DNA of 64,000 nucleotides. It comes from Streptomyces caatingaensis (GTDB taxonomy: Bacteria; Actinomycetota; Actinomycetes; Streptomycetales; Streptomycetaceae). Numbering within the stretch: the first letter of the stretch is position 1; every line of letters begins with the position of its first letter. The notes beneath the pieces were generated by a model that saw nothing but the letters and a program-made list of their open reading frames with translations, was not told the DNA's origin and did no database searches. Shown here in pieces: positions 1 to 8,000 of this stretch. The stretch lies in NCBI RefSeq assembly GCF_001187435.1, contig NZ_LFXA01000004.1, forward strand, positions 655,326 through 719,325. Direction: 5' to 3'. The translations under genes were made by a program, and so were the position numbers.

Positions 1-513
1 GCCGGCGATCCCATGCTCCGCCAGCCTCTCCGGCAGCATGCGCCGCCCGTCGGGCTCGACGAGCCGGTAGCCGTACGACTCGACGGGGTGCGAGAGCCGC
101 CGCGCGTCCAGCGTGTACGCCGGGCCGTCCACCAGCCGCATCGCGACGCCGGACACGGGCTCCTCCACGAGCTCCACCGTCTCCCGGTACGCCGTCGCGT
201 ACCGCAGCCGGTCGAAGAACCGCCGGCCGCCGGCCGGGTAGTGCGCGGTGACGGTGTGCGGCACGCGGTCGAGATTGATCCGCTGGATCACCCCGGCGAG
301 CCCCAGCGAGTGATCGCCGTGAAAGTGCGTCACACAGATCCGGTTCAGGTCGTGCGCGGCGACGCCGGCCCGCAGCATCTGCCGCTGCGTCCCCTCCCCG
401 GGATCGAACATGATCCCCTCGCCGTCCCACAGCAGGACGTACCCGTTGTGGTTGCGGTGCCGCGTGGGGACCTGGCTGGCGGTCCCCAGCACGACGAATT
501 CACGTACGGACAC
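1..513 (-). CDS. rnz: Ribonuclease Z (MBL fold), C-terminal part missing at window edge
   Basis: Zinc-dependent endonuclease that matures tRNA 3' ends in the cytoplasm. Only the first ~171 residues lie in the window; the gene runs off the left edge. The GTG at 513-511 opens the conserved beginning [20 protein letters not shown]. It is followed by the RNase Z strand [20 protein letters not shown] and the metal-binding motif [10 protein letters not shown] (HxHxDH) near residue 70. RNase Z, rather than a generic metallo-beta-lactamase, is suggested by the GTASQVPT start and the [11 protein letters not shown] segment. The HIT gene ends 13 bases upstream in the same direction, so the two are probably co-transcribed. 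Confidence 0.85.
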   Translation of the reverse strand, partial: MSVREFVVLGTASQVPTRHRNHNGYVLLWDGEGIMFDPGEGTQRQMLRAGVAAHDLNRICVTHFHGDHSLGLAGVIQRINLDRVPHTVTAHYPAGGRRFFDRLRYATAYRETVELVEEPVSGVAMRLVDGPAYTLDARRLSHPVESYGYRLVEPDGRRMLPERLAEHGIAG

Positions 514-526
514 GGTTCCGCGCTTT

Positions 527-886
527 CTAGCCGGGAGGCCAGTTGAACCCGCGCCCGCCGAGCAGGTGCGCGTGCGCGTGGAAGACGGTCTGCCCGGCGC
601 CGCTGCCGGTGTTGAAGACGATCCGGTACCCCGACCCCGTCACATCCTCCTCCGCGGCCACCTCGCCCGCCACCCGCAGTATCTCGGCGGCCGCCCCCGG
701 CTCCCCGGCGGCGAGCGACGCCGCGTCCGGGTAGTGCACCTTGGGGATCACCAGCACATGCGTGGGCGCCTGGGGGTTGATGTCCCGGAACGCGACCGCG
801 CTCTCCGTCTCCCGCACGATCGTCGCGGGCACCTCCTTCGCCACGATCTTGCAGAACAGGCAGTCGGCCTGCGGTTCTCCCGCCAC
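527..886 (-). CDS. HIT family (histidine triad) nucleotide-binding protein
   Basis: Small (119 aa) HINT-type purine nucleotide phosphoramidase or nucleotide-binding protein; the physiological substrate is unknown for most bacterial members. The N-terminal CLFCKI carries the zinc-type cysteines. The middle has [17 protein letters not shown], and the C-terminus has the triad [11 protein letters not shown] (HxHxH), which is full family length. The start is GTG at 886, chosen because AAGGAG sits 7 bases upstream. It lies between the alpha/beta hydrolase (42-base gap) and rnz (13-base gap), all on the minus strand, so an operon is likely. Confidence 0.92.
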   Translation of the reverse strand: MAGEPQADCLFCKIVAKEVPATIVRETESAVAFRDINPQAPTHVLVIPKVHYPDAASLAAGEPGAAAEILRVAGEVAAEEDVTGSGYRIVFNTGSGAGQTVFHAHAHLLGGRGFNWPPG

Positions 887-928
887 CGGCGCACTCCTTC
901 CGGGTCGTCCGCTCGTACGGACCGGATG

Positions 929-1720
929 TTACCGGGCGGTGCCGACAGGGCCCGTTCCGGACCGCCGCGCGAGCGCGTCCGCCGCGGCCCTGGCGAAGGC
1001 GTCCGGGTTGTCGAGCATGATGTTGTGCCCGCAGTCCGGCACGGCGACGACGTCCACCCCGGCGGCCGAGAGCGCGTCCGCACCGGGCAGCGGGCCGTCG
1101 GCCGCGGGCACCAGGAAGGTCCGCGGAACGTCCAGCTCCATCAGCACCCCCCGGACCGCCCCCTTCGCAAGATGAACGGCACTGCGGTGCAGAGCCTCCC
1201 GCCCCGCGAGCCGCATCGTGGCCCACCAGTGCGCCCCGGCCCGCTCGCGCACCTCGCGCCAGCCACCCGCGAGGAATTCCTCCTCGGAGTACGCGGCGAT
1301 CCCTCCACTGCCGGCGGCACCGGCCCGCACCTCCACCGGGTCGAGGTTGGCATCGACAAGCACCAGCCGCGCCACGAGCCCCGGATGCCGCGCGGCGAGC
1401 ATGACGGCGATCGCCCCGCCCATGCTGTGCGCGACCACCTCCGCGCCACGCACACCTTCGGCGACCAACGCCGAGGCGACGGCGTCGGCATGCCCCTCCA
1501 GCGTGTACCCGAACTCCACCGGCCGGTCACTGATCCCGTGCCCGAGCAGATCGAGCAACAGCGAACGATGCCCGCCGAGCAACGGATGCGCCGCAACTCC
1601 CGCGAAGTACGCGGGCGAAGACGCCCCCAGCCCATGCAGATAGACCCGCACCGGCTCCCGCCCGGGCAACTCGACCCACCGAATCCGATCCCCCGCGTTC
1701 GTGACGACGGCACTCCGCAT
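929..1720 (-). CDS. Alpha/beta hydrolase
   Basis: A 263-residue serine hydrolase of the alpha/beta-fold superfamily, cytoplasmic, with no signal peptide. Visible elements are the oxyanion segment YLHGLGASS (about residues 27-35), DLLGHGISDRP (57-67), the nucleophile elbow AHSMGG with Ser near 99, and the C-terminal catalytic His in CGHNIMLDNP. A lid region rich in Ala and charged residues lies in the middle. The exact substrate cannot be read from the sequence; esterase, lactonase or C-C hydrolase activities are all possible. It is the first gene of the minus-strand run that continues into the HIT gene and rnz. Confidence 0.88.
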   Translation of the reverse strand: MRSAVVTNAGDRIRWVELPGREPVRVYLHGLGASSPAYFAGVAAHPLLGGHRSLLLDLLGHGISDRPVEFGYTLEGHADAVASALVAEGVRGAEVVAHSMGGAIAVMLAARHPGLVARLVLVDANLDPVEVRAGAAGSGGIAAYSEEEFLAGGWREVRERAGAHWWATMRLAGREALHRSAVHLAKGAVRGVLMELDVPRTFLVPAADGPLPGADALSAAGVDVVAVPDCGHNIMLDNPDAFARAAADALARRSGTGPVGTAR

Positions 1721-2014
1721 GCCCGACTCCCCCCAACTTCAAGATCGCTGAAGGAGCGAGCGTAACTGGGGGATCAAGCGGGCTCCGCACAGTGGAGTTG
1801 CCGACGCGCCGGTCACGCCGGACCGCTGCCCGACGACGCATGGCAACTGCCTTCCGTCGGTCGCTCGGTGGGCCACAAGGGTGGTGCCCGACGGATGGGC
1901 GACCTCCCCGGCAACCTTGATTCGTCACCCTGCAACCTTCATGTCCGATGGCCGGCTTGAACTGCGCGACAACCGGGCAGTGGACTCTACCTGCTCCCGA
2001 ACTCGATCAGGTCC

Positions 2015-2353
2015 TCAACGGCTCGCCCGGAGCCAGGAATTGAAGTCCTCGAATCGTGCTCTCTGCTCCCGGCCGGCATTGTCAAAGTCATGGATCACCA
2101 CCGCACCGCCGTGATCCACATCCCGGCAAGCGACATCGTCATGATCCTGCCGACGCGCGAAAGGAAGCAACTTCCTGTCGGGATAACGCTCCCGCAGTCC
2201 CCTTGTTCTCCGTCGCAGCAGATCACCATCGAAGATCCACCACGGTTCGAGGTTGGTCAGGCCGAGCTCCACCACGCGAATGAATTCGTCCGGGTACTCG
2301 AACCCCTCGGGAAGGTCGTCGATCGCCAGAAGGCCGGATTTCCCAGTTTCCAT
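2015..2353 (-). CDS. SMI1/KNR4 (SUKH)-like protein, probable orphan immunity protein
   Basis: A 112-residue protein starting METGKSGLLAIDDLPEGFEY. The pattern LLPFARRQDHDDVACRD, then VVIHDFDNAG and the closing FNSWLRAS, resembles short SMI1/KNR4 (SUKH) proteins, a superfamily that often supplies immunity to polymorphic toxins. The start was set at the ATG at 2353, where that pattern begins; an upstream in-frame start adds a 13-residue stretch with no similarity to it. Its own toxin is not adjacent: the next genes on this strand are the barstar-domain protein and, further up, the RHS cassette. I infer an orphan immunity gene; a housekeeping SUKH role is also possible. Confidence 0.6.
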   Translation of the reverse strand: METGKSGLLAIDDLPEGFEYPDEFIRVVELGLTNLEPWWIFDGDLLRRRTRGLRERYPDRKLLPFARRQDHDDVACRDVDHGGAVVIHDFDNAGREQRARFEDFNSWLRASR

Positions 2354-2490
2354 CCCAGGAAGTGTACGGTGACCCCGTGGGCCACTGATCACGGAACTTA
2401 CCTGACTGCTTTCCCATACGGAGCTTGACTGCCCCCGGGAGAGACGCCGCCTTCTGGGCCCGCGACCAGAACGACGATGCCGGGGGGCGA

Positions 2491-3423
2491 TCAGCCGGTG
2501 GAGTGGTCGCGCCAGGTCCGGTGCAGGTCTCCCGGCAGTTCACCCGGCTCGCAGAACAGCAGCACTTTGAACGGCACACCGGTCCTTCCGGGCTTCGCCC
2601 GGGAGTTGGCCCACGCCTCTGCCGCCCCCTCCAACGCCCGGACGAACAAATGCAGTTCCTCCACTGCCCCGGAGAGCAGGGCACCCGCGTTGTCGATCAC
2701 CACCATGTACCGGTCGGCCGGCAACCAATTGAGATCGCGCAGACAATCCAGCAGGGCTGACCAGTTCCAGCCGAAGTAGTCAGGGAATCTGAACTTTTCC
2801 CAAAATTGCCCGAACACCCCGTCCGGATCCGTCATATCGCATGCGTCCATGCGCGCCACATGGGTCATCCCCGTCGCGGGGAGGGCAGCCGCCACCGTCA
2901 TGGATTCCGTCCTCGGGAAGACGTTCAGCCATGGCCCGTCAAGGCCCCACAGCCCGTCATCGCCGATCGGTGGCGGCTCTCCGGAGGGCACCGAGAAGAA
3001 GCTGACCACCGGCCCGTCATCCGTATCGGTCGCTACGACTTCGAAAGCGCGACGCGGATAGGCGGCGGAGAGCGCGGCTCTCCAGGACCGCTCCACCGTC
3101 CGGGCCACTTCGTGCAGCGCGGCATTGTCGTCGGCGCCGTCGCCGCAGTCGATGACGTCGCGCAGCACAAGTCTGTTCAGCGTCGCCTCAATACGGTGCG
3201 TGTCTCCCCCGAGGCAGCGATACCACTCGTCGAACCCTTCACGGTCGTACACACGCCCCCAGACGACACAGCCTCGGTCGAGGACGAACCGCGGCCACAA
3301 CGCGCGGCCGAGGGCGAGCCATTGCCCCAGGGTGCAATGGCGGGTGAGGAAGTGCACGTGGTCGGGTGCCCCCCGAAGCCCTGCCGCCCATCTCTGGATT
3401 TCCGGATACTCCTCAGGATCCAC
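2491..3423 (-). CDS. Barstar-domain protein, probable RNase-toxin immunity protein
   Basis: About 310 residues. The last ~110 residues look like barstar (RNase inhibitor): ARMDACDMTDPDGVFGQF, then WEKFRFPDYFGWNWSALLDC and LRDLNWLPADRYMVVIDN, the typical helix and Trp/Asp-rich surface used to block a barnase-type active site. The first ~190 residues (WALGRALWPRF-type text) are not recognised and may be an adaptor domain. GTG at 3423 was chosen because GGGGAG lies just upstream; a GTG at 3435 is also in frame. No barnase-like toxin is visible in the window, so this is an orphan or a stock immunity gene within the RHS island. Confidence 0.65.
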   Translation of the reverse strand: MDPEEYPEIQRWAAGLRGAPDHVHFLTRHCTLGQWLALGRALWPRFVLDRGCVVWGRVYDREGFDEWYRCLGGDTHRIEATLNRLVLRDVIDCGDGADDNAALHEVARTVERSWRAALSAAYPRRAFEVVATDTDDGPVVSFFSVPSGEPPPIGDDGLWGLDGPWLNVFPRTESMTVAAALPATGMTHVARMDACDMTDPDGVFGQFWEKFRFPDYFGWNWSALLDCLRDLNWLPADRYMVVIDNAGALLSGAVEELHLFVRALEGAAEAWANSRAKPGRTGVPFKVLLFCEPGELPGDLHRTWRDHSTG

Positions 3424-3439
3424 GACGCTCCCCACACGT

Positions 3440-3685
3440 ACGTACAGCGGTCAGCCAGCGGGCACCGAGCCGCACCGCGCCACCGCCCCGTCCGGCCCAG
3501 CAGCGTTCTCCGAGCACCCTGACGGCAATTGTATCGAGGTCGCTCCATCCGGGGCATATCTCGCGATACGAGAGAGCGACGAACCGGGCATAACCGTCGG
3601 AACGACGGCAGCCGGACTGGGCATGCTCCTTGCGAGCGTCAAGGCCGGTGCGTTCGGAAGTGGCATGCAGTCACTGCCGCATTGA
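3440..3685 (+). pseudogene. Truncated DUF397 gene remnant
   Basis: On the plus strand, frame 2, the translation GNCIEVAPSGAYLAIRESDE followed by PGITVGTTAAGLGMLLASVK and AGAFG matches the DUF397 pattern (GNCVEVA, then AVRDSKNP, then a final VK-GxF). DUF397 proteins are small partners of Streptomyces XRE-type regulators. The frame ends at a stop at 3685, but no ATG, GTG or TTG start with a ribosome site lies near the N-terminus, the usual WxKSSYS opening is degraded, and no XRE gene is adjacent. The 5' end abuts the start of the barstar gene on the other strand. I read it as a remnant left by island insertion. Confidence 0.55.
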
Positions 3686-3910
3686 CGGCCCCTTCACGTT
3701 GTCCCAAGTGGGCGAAGCATCACTGCGCGTAACCCGGTTCGGGGCATAGCTCCATAGGGTTGTGTAAATACAACGCGTTTTATCCAGCTGGCCGTTGTCG
3801 CGACGGTTGCGCCAACGCAGTTCAGCTGCCGACCAGTTGCCACCATGGAAACGCCCCGGCGGTGTTAGTGGCCCCCCCGGGGCCGGCCAACGCCAGCCAG
3901 GAGCGTCAGC

Positions 3911-4534
3911 ATGCCCCGCCGTAGCGGGTTCTCCCTGCGAAGAACATTCACCCTCCTGCTCAACCGACTCATTTCGATCCCCGACGCCGCGCGCCCGCGC
4001 CCGTACGCACGCGCCGGAGCGCATCCCAAGCCATGCCTGCACCGCGCACTACCTCCGGCCTCGGCCTCCTCATCCGTGATGCGGCCCCACCGCCCCTGCC
4101 CCCCGGAGGAGCCCGGCTCACCGCCGAACTCCCACCCGCAGCAGCCCGAACCCTCCACCGGCAGTTCCGCCTTCCCCGACTACCCCATGCCCCTCATCCG
4201 CCCGCGCCCCCAGCCCCAGTCCCGCTCCCTCACCCCCGAACAGCAACAGCGCCGCGCCACCCTCGCTCTCGCCCTGATCGGCATCGATATCGGCCCGTCC
4301 GTCATCCACGGCCACCGCTTCGGCTCACGATCAGCCGGAAACATCAACCCCAACAACCCCGAATGGCGACCCGCTGACAAGAGACGGCACCCCGCCCCGT
4401 ACATCCCTCCGCAACAAGGTCTCCGCGTCAGCCGTGTCCCCTGCAAGCCCGTCAGTGACCGGCTGCCGCGCTCCGCACGACAGGCCACAGGTCAATTGCC
4501 GTATGAAGAGGTGGAACTCGCAGGAATCCGATAG
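3911..4534 (+). CDS. Unassigned Pro/Arg-rich protein
   Basis: A 207-residue reading frame I do not recognise. It is kept because AGGAG lies 7 bases before the ATG and because its middle has a plausible conserved core, LTPEQQQRRATLALALIGID then IGPSVIHGHRFGS (about residues 107-140), with mostly G/C third positions. The first 100 residues are Pro/Ser/Arg-rich and may be disordered. The tail after residue ~155 has poorer codon use and runs 43 bases into the 3' end of the convergent immunity gene, so the true gene could be shorter or already decayed. The rest of 3686-4491 shows nothing else I can support. Confidence 0.35.
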   Translation: MPRRSGFSLRRTFTLLLNRLISIPDAARPRPYARAGAHPKPCLHRALPPASASSSVMRPHRPCPPEEPGSPPNSHPQQPEPSTGSSAFPDYPMPLIRPRPQPQSRSLTPEQQQRRATLALALIGIDIGPSVIHGHRFGSRSAGNINPNNPEWRPADKRRHPAPYIPPQQGLRVSRVPCKPVSDRLPRSARQATGQLPYEEVELAGIR

Positions 4535-5061
4535 GCATCTGCAACGTCTTCGTCGAAGATGGCCACCAAGGAATCGGGCATATAAGTAATTTCCGAGCCC
4601 TCCGACTCTCCGAGTGCGATCACCACACTGGATCCGTTGGAAAAATCCATACGGAAGGCCCATGGCATGTCGGAACACCCCTCATTCGGCACGTGCCAGG
4701 CCGGAGTCACGCTGACGATCGAGCGACCCAGGAGCCCTACCCACTCCATACGTTCGCCGACCGCGACCATGTCCCCTGACGGACCAGCATTGGGCGCATC
4801 ACGGCCACTCAGTTCAATCGCCAGACCTTCATTGGCCCCATCCATGGCCCACGAAAGGGTAACAACGCTGTTAGCCAGCACCAGTTGCACAGCCATGTCG
4901 ACCTCATGGACACGATCGACCCTGTACCCTTCCGGCCAGTCCTCTCCGTTCAGTACGAAATACCTGACCGAAACCAAGGGCTCCCCGGATACCTCCGCCA
5001 CCACCTCCGCGAGCTCAGCTTCGACCTGTGCACGGCCGATCCACGGCTGGATTACCCTCAT
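4492..5061 (-). CDS. Probable cognate immunity protein of the RHS toxin
   Basis: A 189-residue acidic soluble protein with no recognised domain (MRVIQPWIGRAQVEAELAEV at the start, DSLVAIFDEDVADAYRIPAS near the end). Its role is inferred from position. The toxin gene stops with TAG at 5066-5064 and this ATG begins two bases later; an in-frame GTG at 5064 would even overlap the stop by one base, so the pair must be translated together. Size, acidity and tip-proximal location are those of polymorphic-toxin immunity proteins, which bind the C-terminal toxin domain and protect the producer. G+C is near 53%, well below the flanks, in keeping with horizontal acquisition together with the toxin tip. 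Confidence 0.7.
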   Translation of the reverse strand: MRVIQPWIGRAQVEAELAEVVAEVSGEPLVSVRYFVLNGEDWPEGYRVDRVHEVDMAVQLVLANSVVTLSWAMDGANEGLAIELSGRDAPNAGPSGDMVAVGERMEWVGLLGRSIVSVTPAWHVPNEGCSDMPWAFRMDFSNGSSVVIALGESEGSEITYMPDSLVAIFDEDVADAYRIPASSTSSYGN

Positions 5062-5063
5062 CA

Positions 5064-8000
5064 CTAATACCGCCCAAAGTACTGGAATACGCCATTGGAG
5101 TCGAACGTGGCGCCGTAGCCTCGCCCGCCGCCAGGATCTGGCATGACAAACCGAGTGCCGCCGGCAAAGTTACCCGACGTCACTGGAACCTGTACAACCT
5201 TCGGGTTTGTCAGAATGTCATCGAGAAGGTCCTGCCCGGCGGAGTCCAACCGCTTCCCTGGAACAACTTCCAAGTCACCGCGATTCATGTGCTTCTGATA
5301 CTCACGGCCTGCCCGGGTCAGCTTCCCCTTGTCCGGCCGTTGGCCACTCCTCGAGAGGTCATCCAGGCTCGGGCACGGCGCAAGGCCGAGAGGATCGGAC
5401 CAGGTGTGCGGGTTACTGACGTAGGCATGGTGGTTCGGAGCGGGCTCAAGGCCAAGGGGATCCGGCGAGAGGTAGCTCGCGACCTCCGGATCATAAAACC
5501 TGAAACAGTTGTAATTGATCCCGGTCTCGGCGTCATGGTATTGCCCTGGAAACCGGATCGGGCAGTCGACCTCTTCTTCCCCTGACCCTGGAAGTCTTGT
5601 GCCCCATAGTGAGACTCGACGTCGCCAGCCCAAGTCACCGTCGAATGAGATCAACTCTGTCGGACTGCCGACCAAGTCGGTCACAATACCGTAAAACTGG
5701 GGACAGTGGGACAGGCCGTCTGGAGAAAACCTCGAAACCAAAGACTCGGACTCGGAATACATCCGTTGCCGGTGTTCAATCTGAGCAACCGGGCGATGAG
5801 TTCCTGGCATGTAGTCCCAAGAACTCACCTTCTCTTTCGCGCCTACTCGTTCCGCAAGCCGGGTGCCATCCCAGGAGAAACAGGTCCCCTCCTCTGCCGA
5901 TCCATCCTCGGAAATGCGGTGCTTGGATATCCGGCGACCGAGGGGATCATGGGGATCATACACATATTCCCAACACTCACCCTCCGCGGTCATCGCCTGC
6001 GTCAGACGGTCTTTCGTGTTCCACTCATATGTCCATACCCTGGTCTGCCCGTTGAGGAGTTTGCGCACCTTGCGTACGAGACGCCCCTGCGCATCATGCT
6101 CGTATGTCGTCCGCCCGGCGCGCCGAATAAGCGTTCCCTTGAATTCACGGTCGCCGGGTGACTGATGCTCCGGTGCAACAGCGTGGGTCAAGTTGCCCGC
6201 GGCATCGTAAGCGTAATTCTCCCTCCAACCGTAGGCGTTGACGGCGGCGATGCGGCCCGTTGGGGTGAGGTCGAAGTGCCGTGTTCCCGAGGTGAGCTCG
6301 CGAATCTCCGTGAGGTAGCCGTCCCTGCGGTAGGTGTAGGTGCGGTGCTGCAGGAGACGGTCGGCCTCCGGGTGGGTGCCCTGTCGCGTGATCGTCTGTG
6401 TTCTGAGGCGGTCCGTCGCGTCCCAAGTCTGGGTGAGAACAGCCGTGTCACCGAGGCGGCGTTCCGTCTCCCGGCCGCCGACGTCGTAGGTGAAGGCAAG
6501 ACTGCCTGCATCGGTGTGGAGCTCTGCGGGCTGGCCCGCCGCGTCGTACGTCCAGGTGGATGTCAGACCCGAAGGGGTCGTGCGCTGGAGGCGGCGGCCC
6601 ACAGCATCGTATGCATAGCGCATCGTCCGGCCGTTGACCGTCTCCGACAGCGGACGGCCCAAAGCATCGCGTTCGTAAATGACTTCGGCGTCCGTGTTGA
6701 CCGCGCGGGTCAGGCGGCCCAGCGCGTCGTAGGCGAACGTCGTGACGTCACCCTCGTCCGTCCGCTGCTCGACGATCCGGCCCAAGGTGTCGCGGGTGAA
6801 GCGCACCGTCTCGCCCGCCCCGTTCGTGCGGGAGGCGAGGTCTCCCGCCGCGTCGTGGGTGTACGTCAGCGTGCGGCCGTTGAAGTCCGTCTCGGAGACC
6901 AGACGGCCGGCTTCGTCGTAGGCGTAGGTCCACGTCAGGCCCTGCGGGTTGGTGACGCCCGTCAATCGCAGCTCGGTGTCGTACGCGAAGGAGTACGTCG
7001 TCCCGTCGGGGTCGGTCCGGGACGCCGGGAGGTCGAAGTGCGTGGACGTGTACCGCGTCGTGTGGCCCGCCTGGTCGGTGTGGGAGACGAGGTTGCCCTC
7101 TCCGTCCCAGGTCCAGGTCTCGGCCGTACCGTCGGGGTATTCGCGGCGGGTCGGTCGGCCCTCCGTCGTCCAGGAGGTGCGTGTGGTGTGGCCCAGTGGG
7201 TCGGTCGCCTCGGTGACCCGGCCGAAGCTGTCGCGGCGGGCCTTCGTCTCGCGGCCCAGCGGGTCGGTGATCGAGAGCGGGAGACCGGCCGCGTTGCAAG
7301 TGATACGGCTGGTGTGGCCGAGAGCGTCCGTGACGGCCGTCAGGCGGCCCGCGCCGTCGTACTCGTAGTGGGTCTCCGCCCCGGCCGGGTCCGTGGTGGT
7401 GACGAGGTTGCCCGAGTCGTCGTACGTGTGCCGCCACACGGTGCCGTCCGGCTCGGTGATCCGGACCGGCTGGCACAGAGCGTTGTACTCGGCCGTGCGC
7501 GCGCTGCCGTCCGGCAACGTGATCTGCGTCAGGTCGCCGGACTCGTCGTAGGTGTAGCGCGTCGTGCGGCCCAGCGGGTCGGTGGTCGAGAGCCGCTTGT
7601 CGCCCCTCGCGTTCCACTCCGTCAGGGTGGTGTTGCCCAGGGGATCGGTTTCCTGGATCACCTGGCTGTTGACGTCGTAGCGGTAGGTGCTTCGACGTCC
7701 GAGTGAGTCTGTGAGAGTTGTCGTCCGGTTCTCGTCGTCGTAGGTGAGGGTGCCGGAGAGGAAGCCCTCGCTCCCCTCCGTCCGGACCACACGGCCGCGC
7801 GCGTCGTAGACGTAGCCGTACTCGCTGCCGTTGCGGTCGGTCCAGGAGGTGATGCGGTGCTCCGCGTCGTAGGTGAAGCGGAGTGGTTCACCACTGGAGT
7901 TGACGACCTCGGTGAGGTCTCCGGCGTCGTCGTAGACGTAGCGGATCAGTGTCGTGCCGCCGGTGGCCGTGCGGGGCGATTCGTACGCCGAGGGCGGCTC

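Noticed and set aside
5400..8000. Regularly spaced repeats that might suggest a CRISPR array
   Set aside because: The periodicity is that of YD/RHS protein repeats in a single open frame; repeats are degenerate and spacers are coding.
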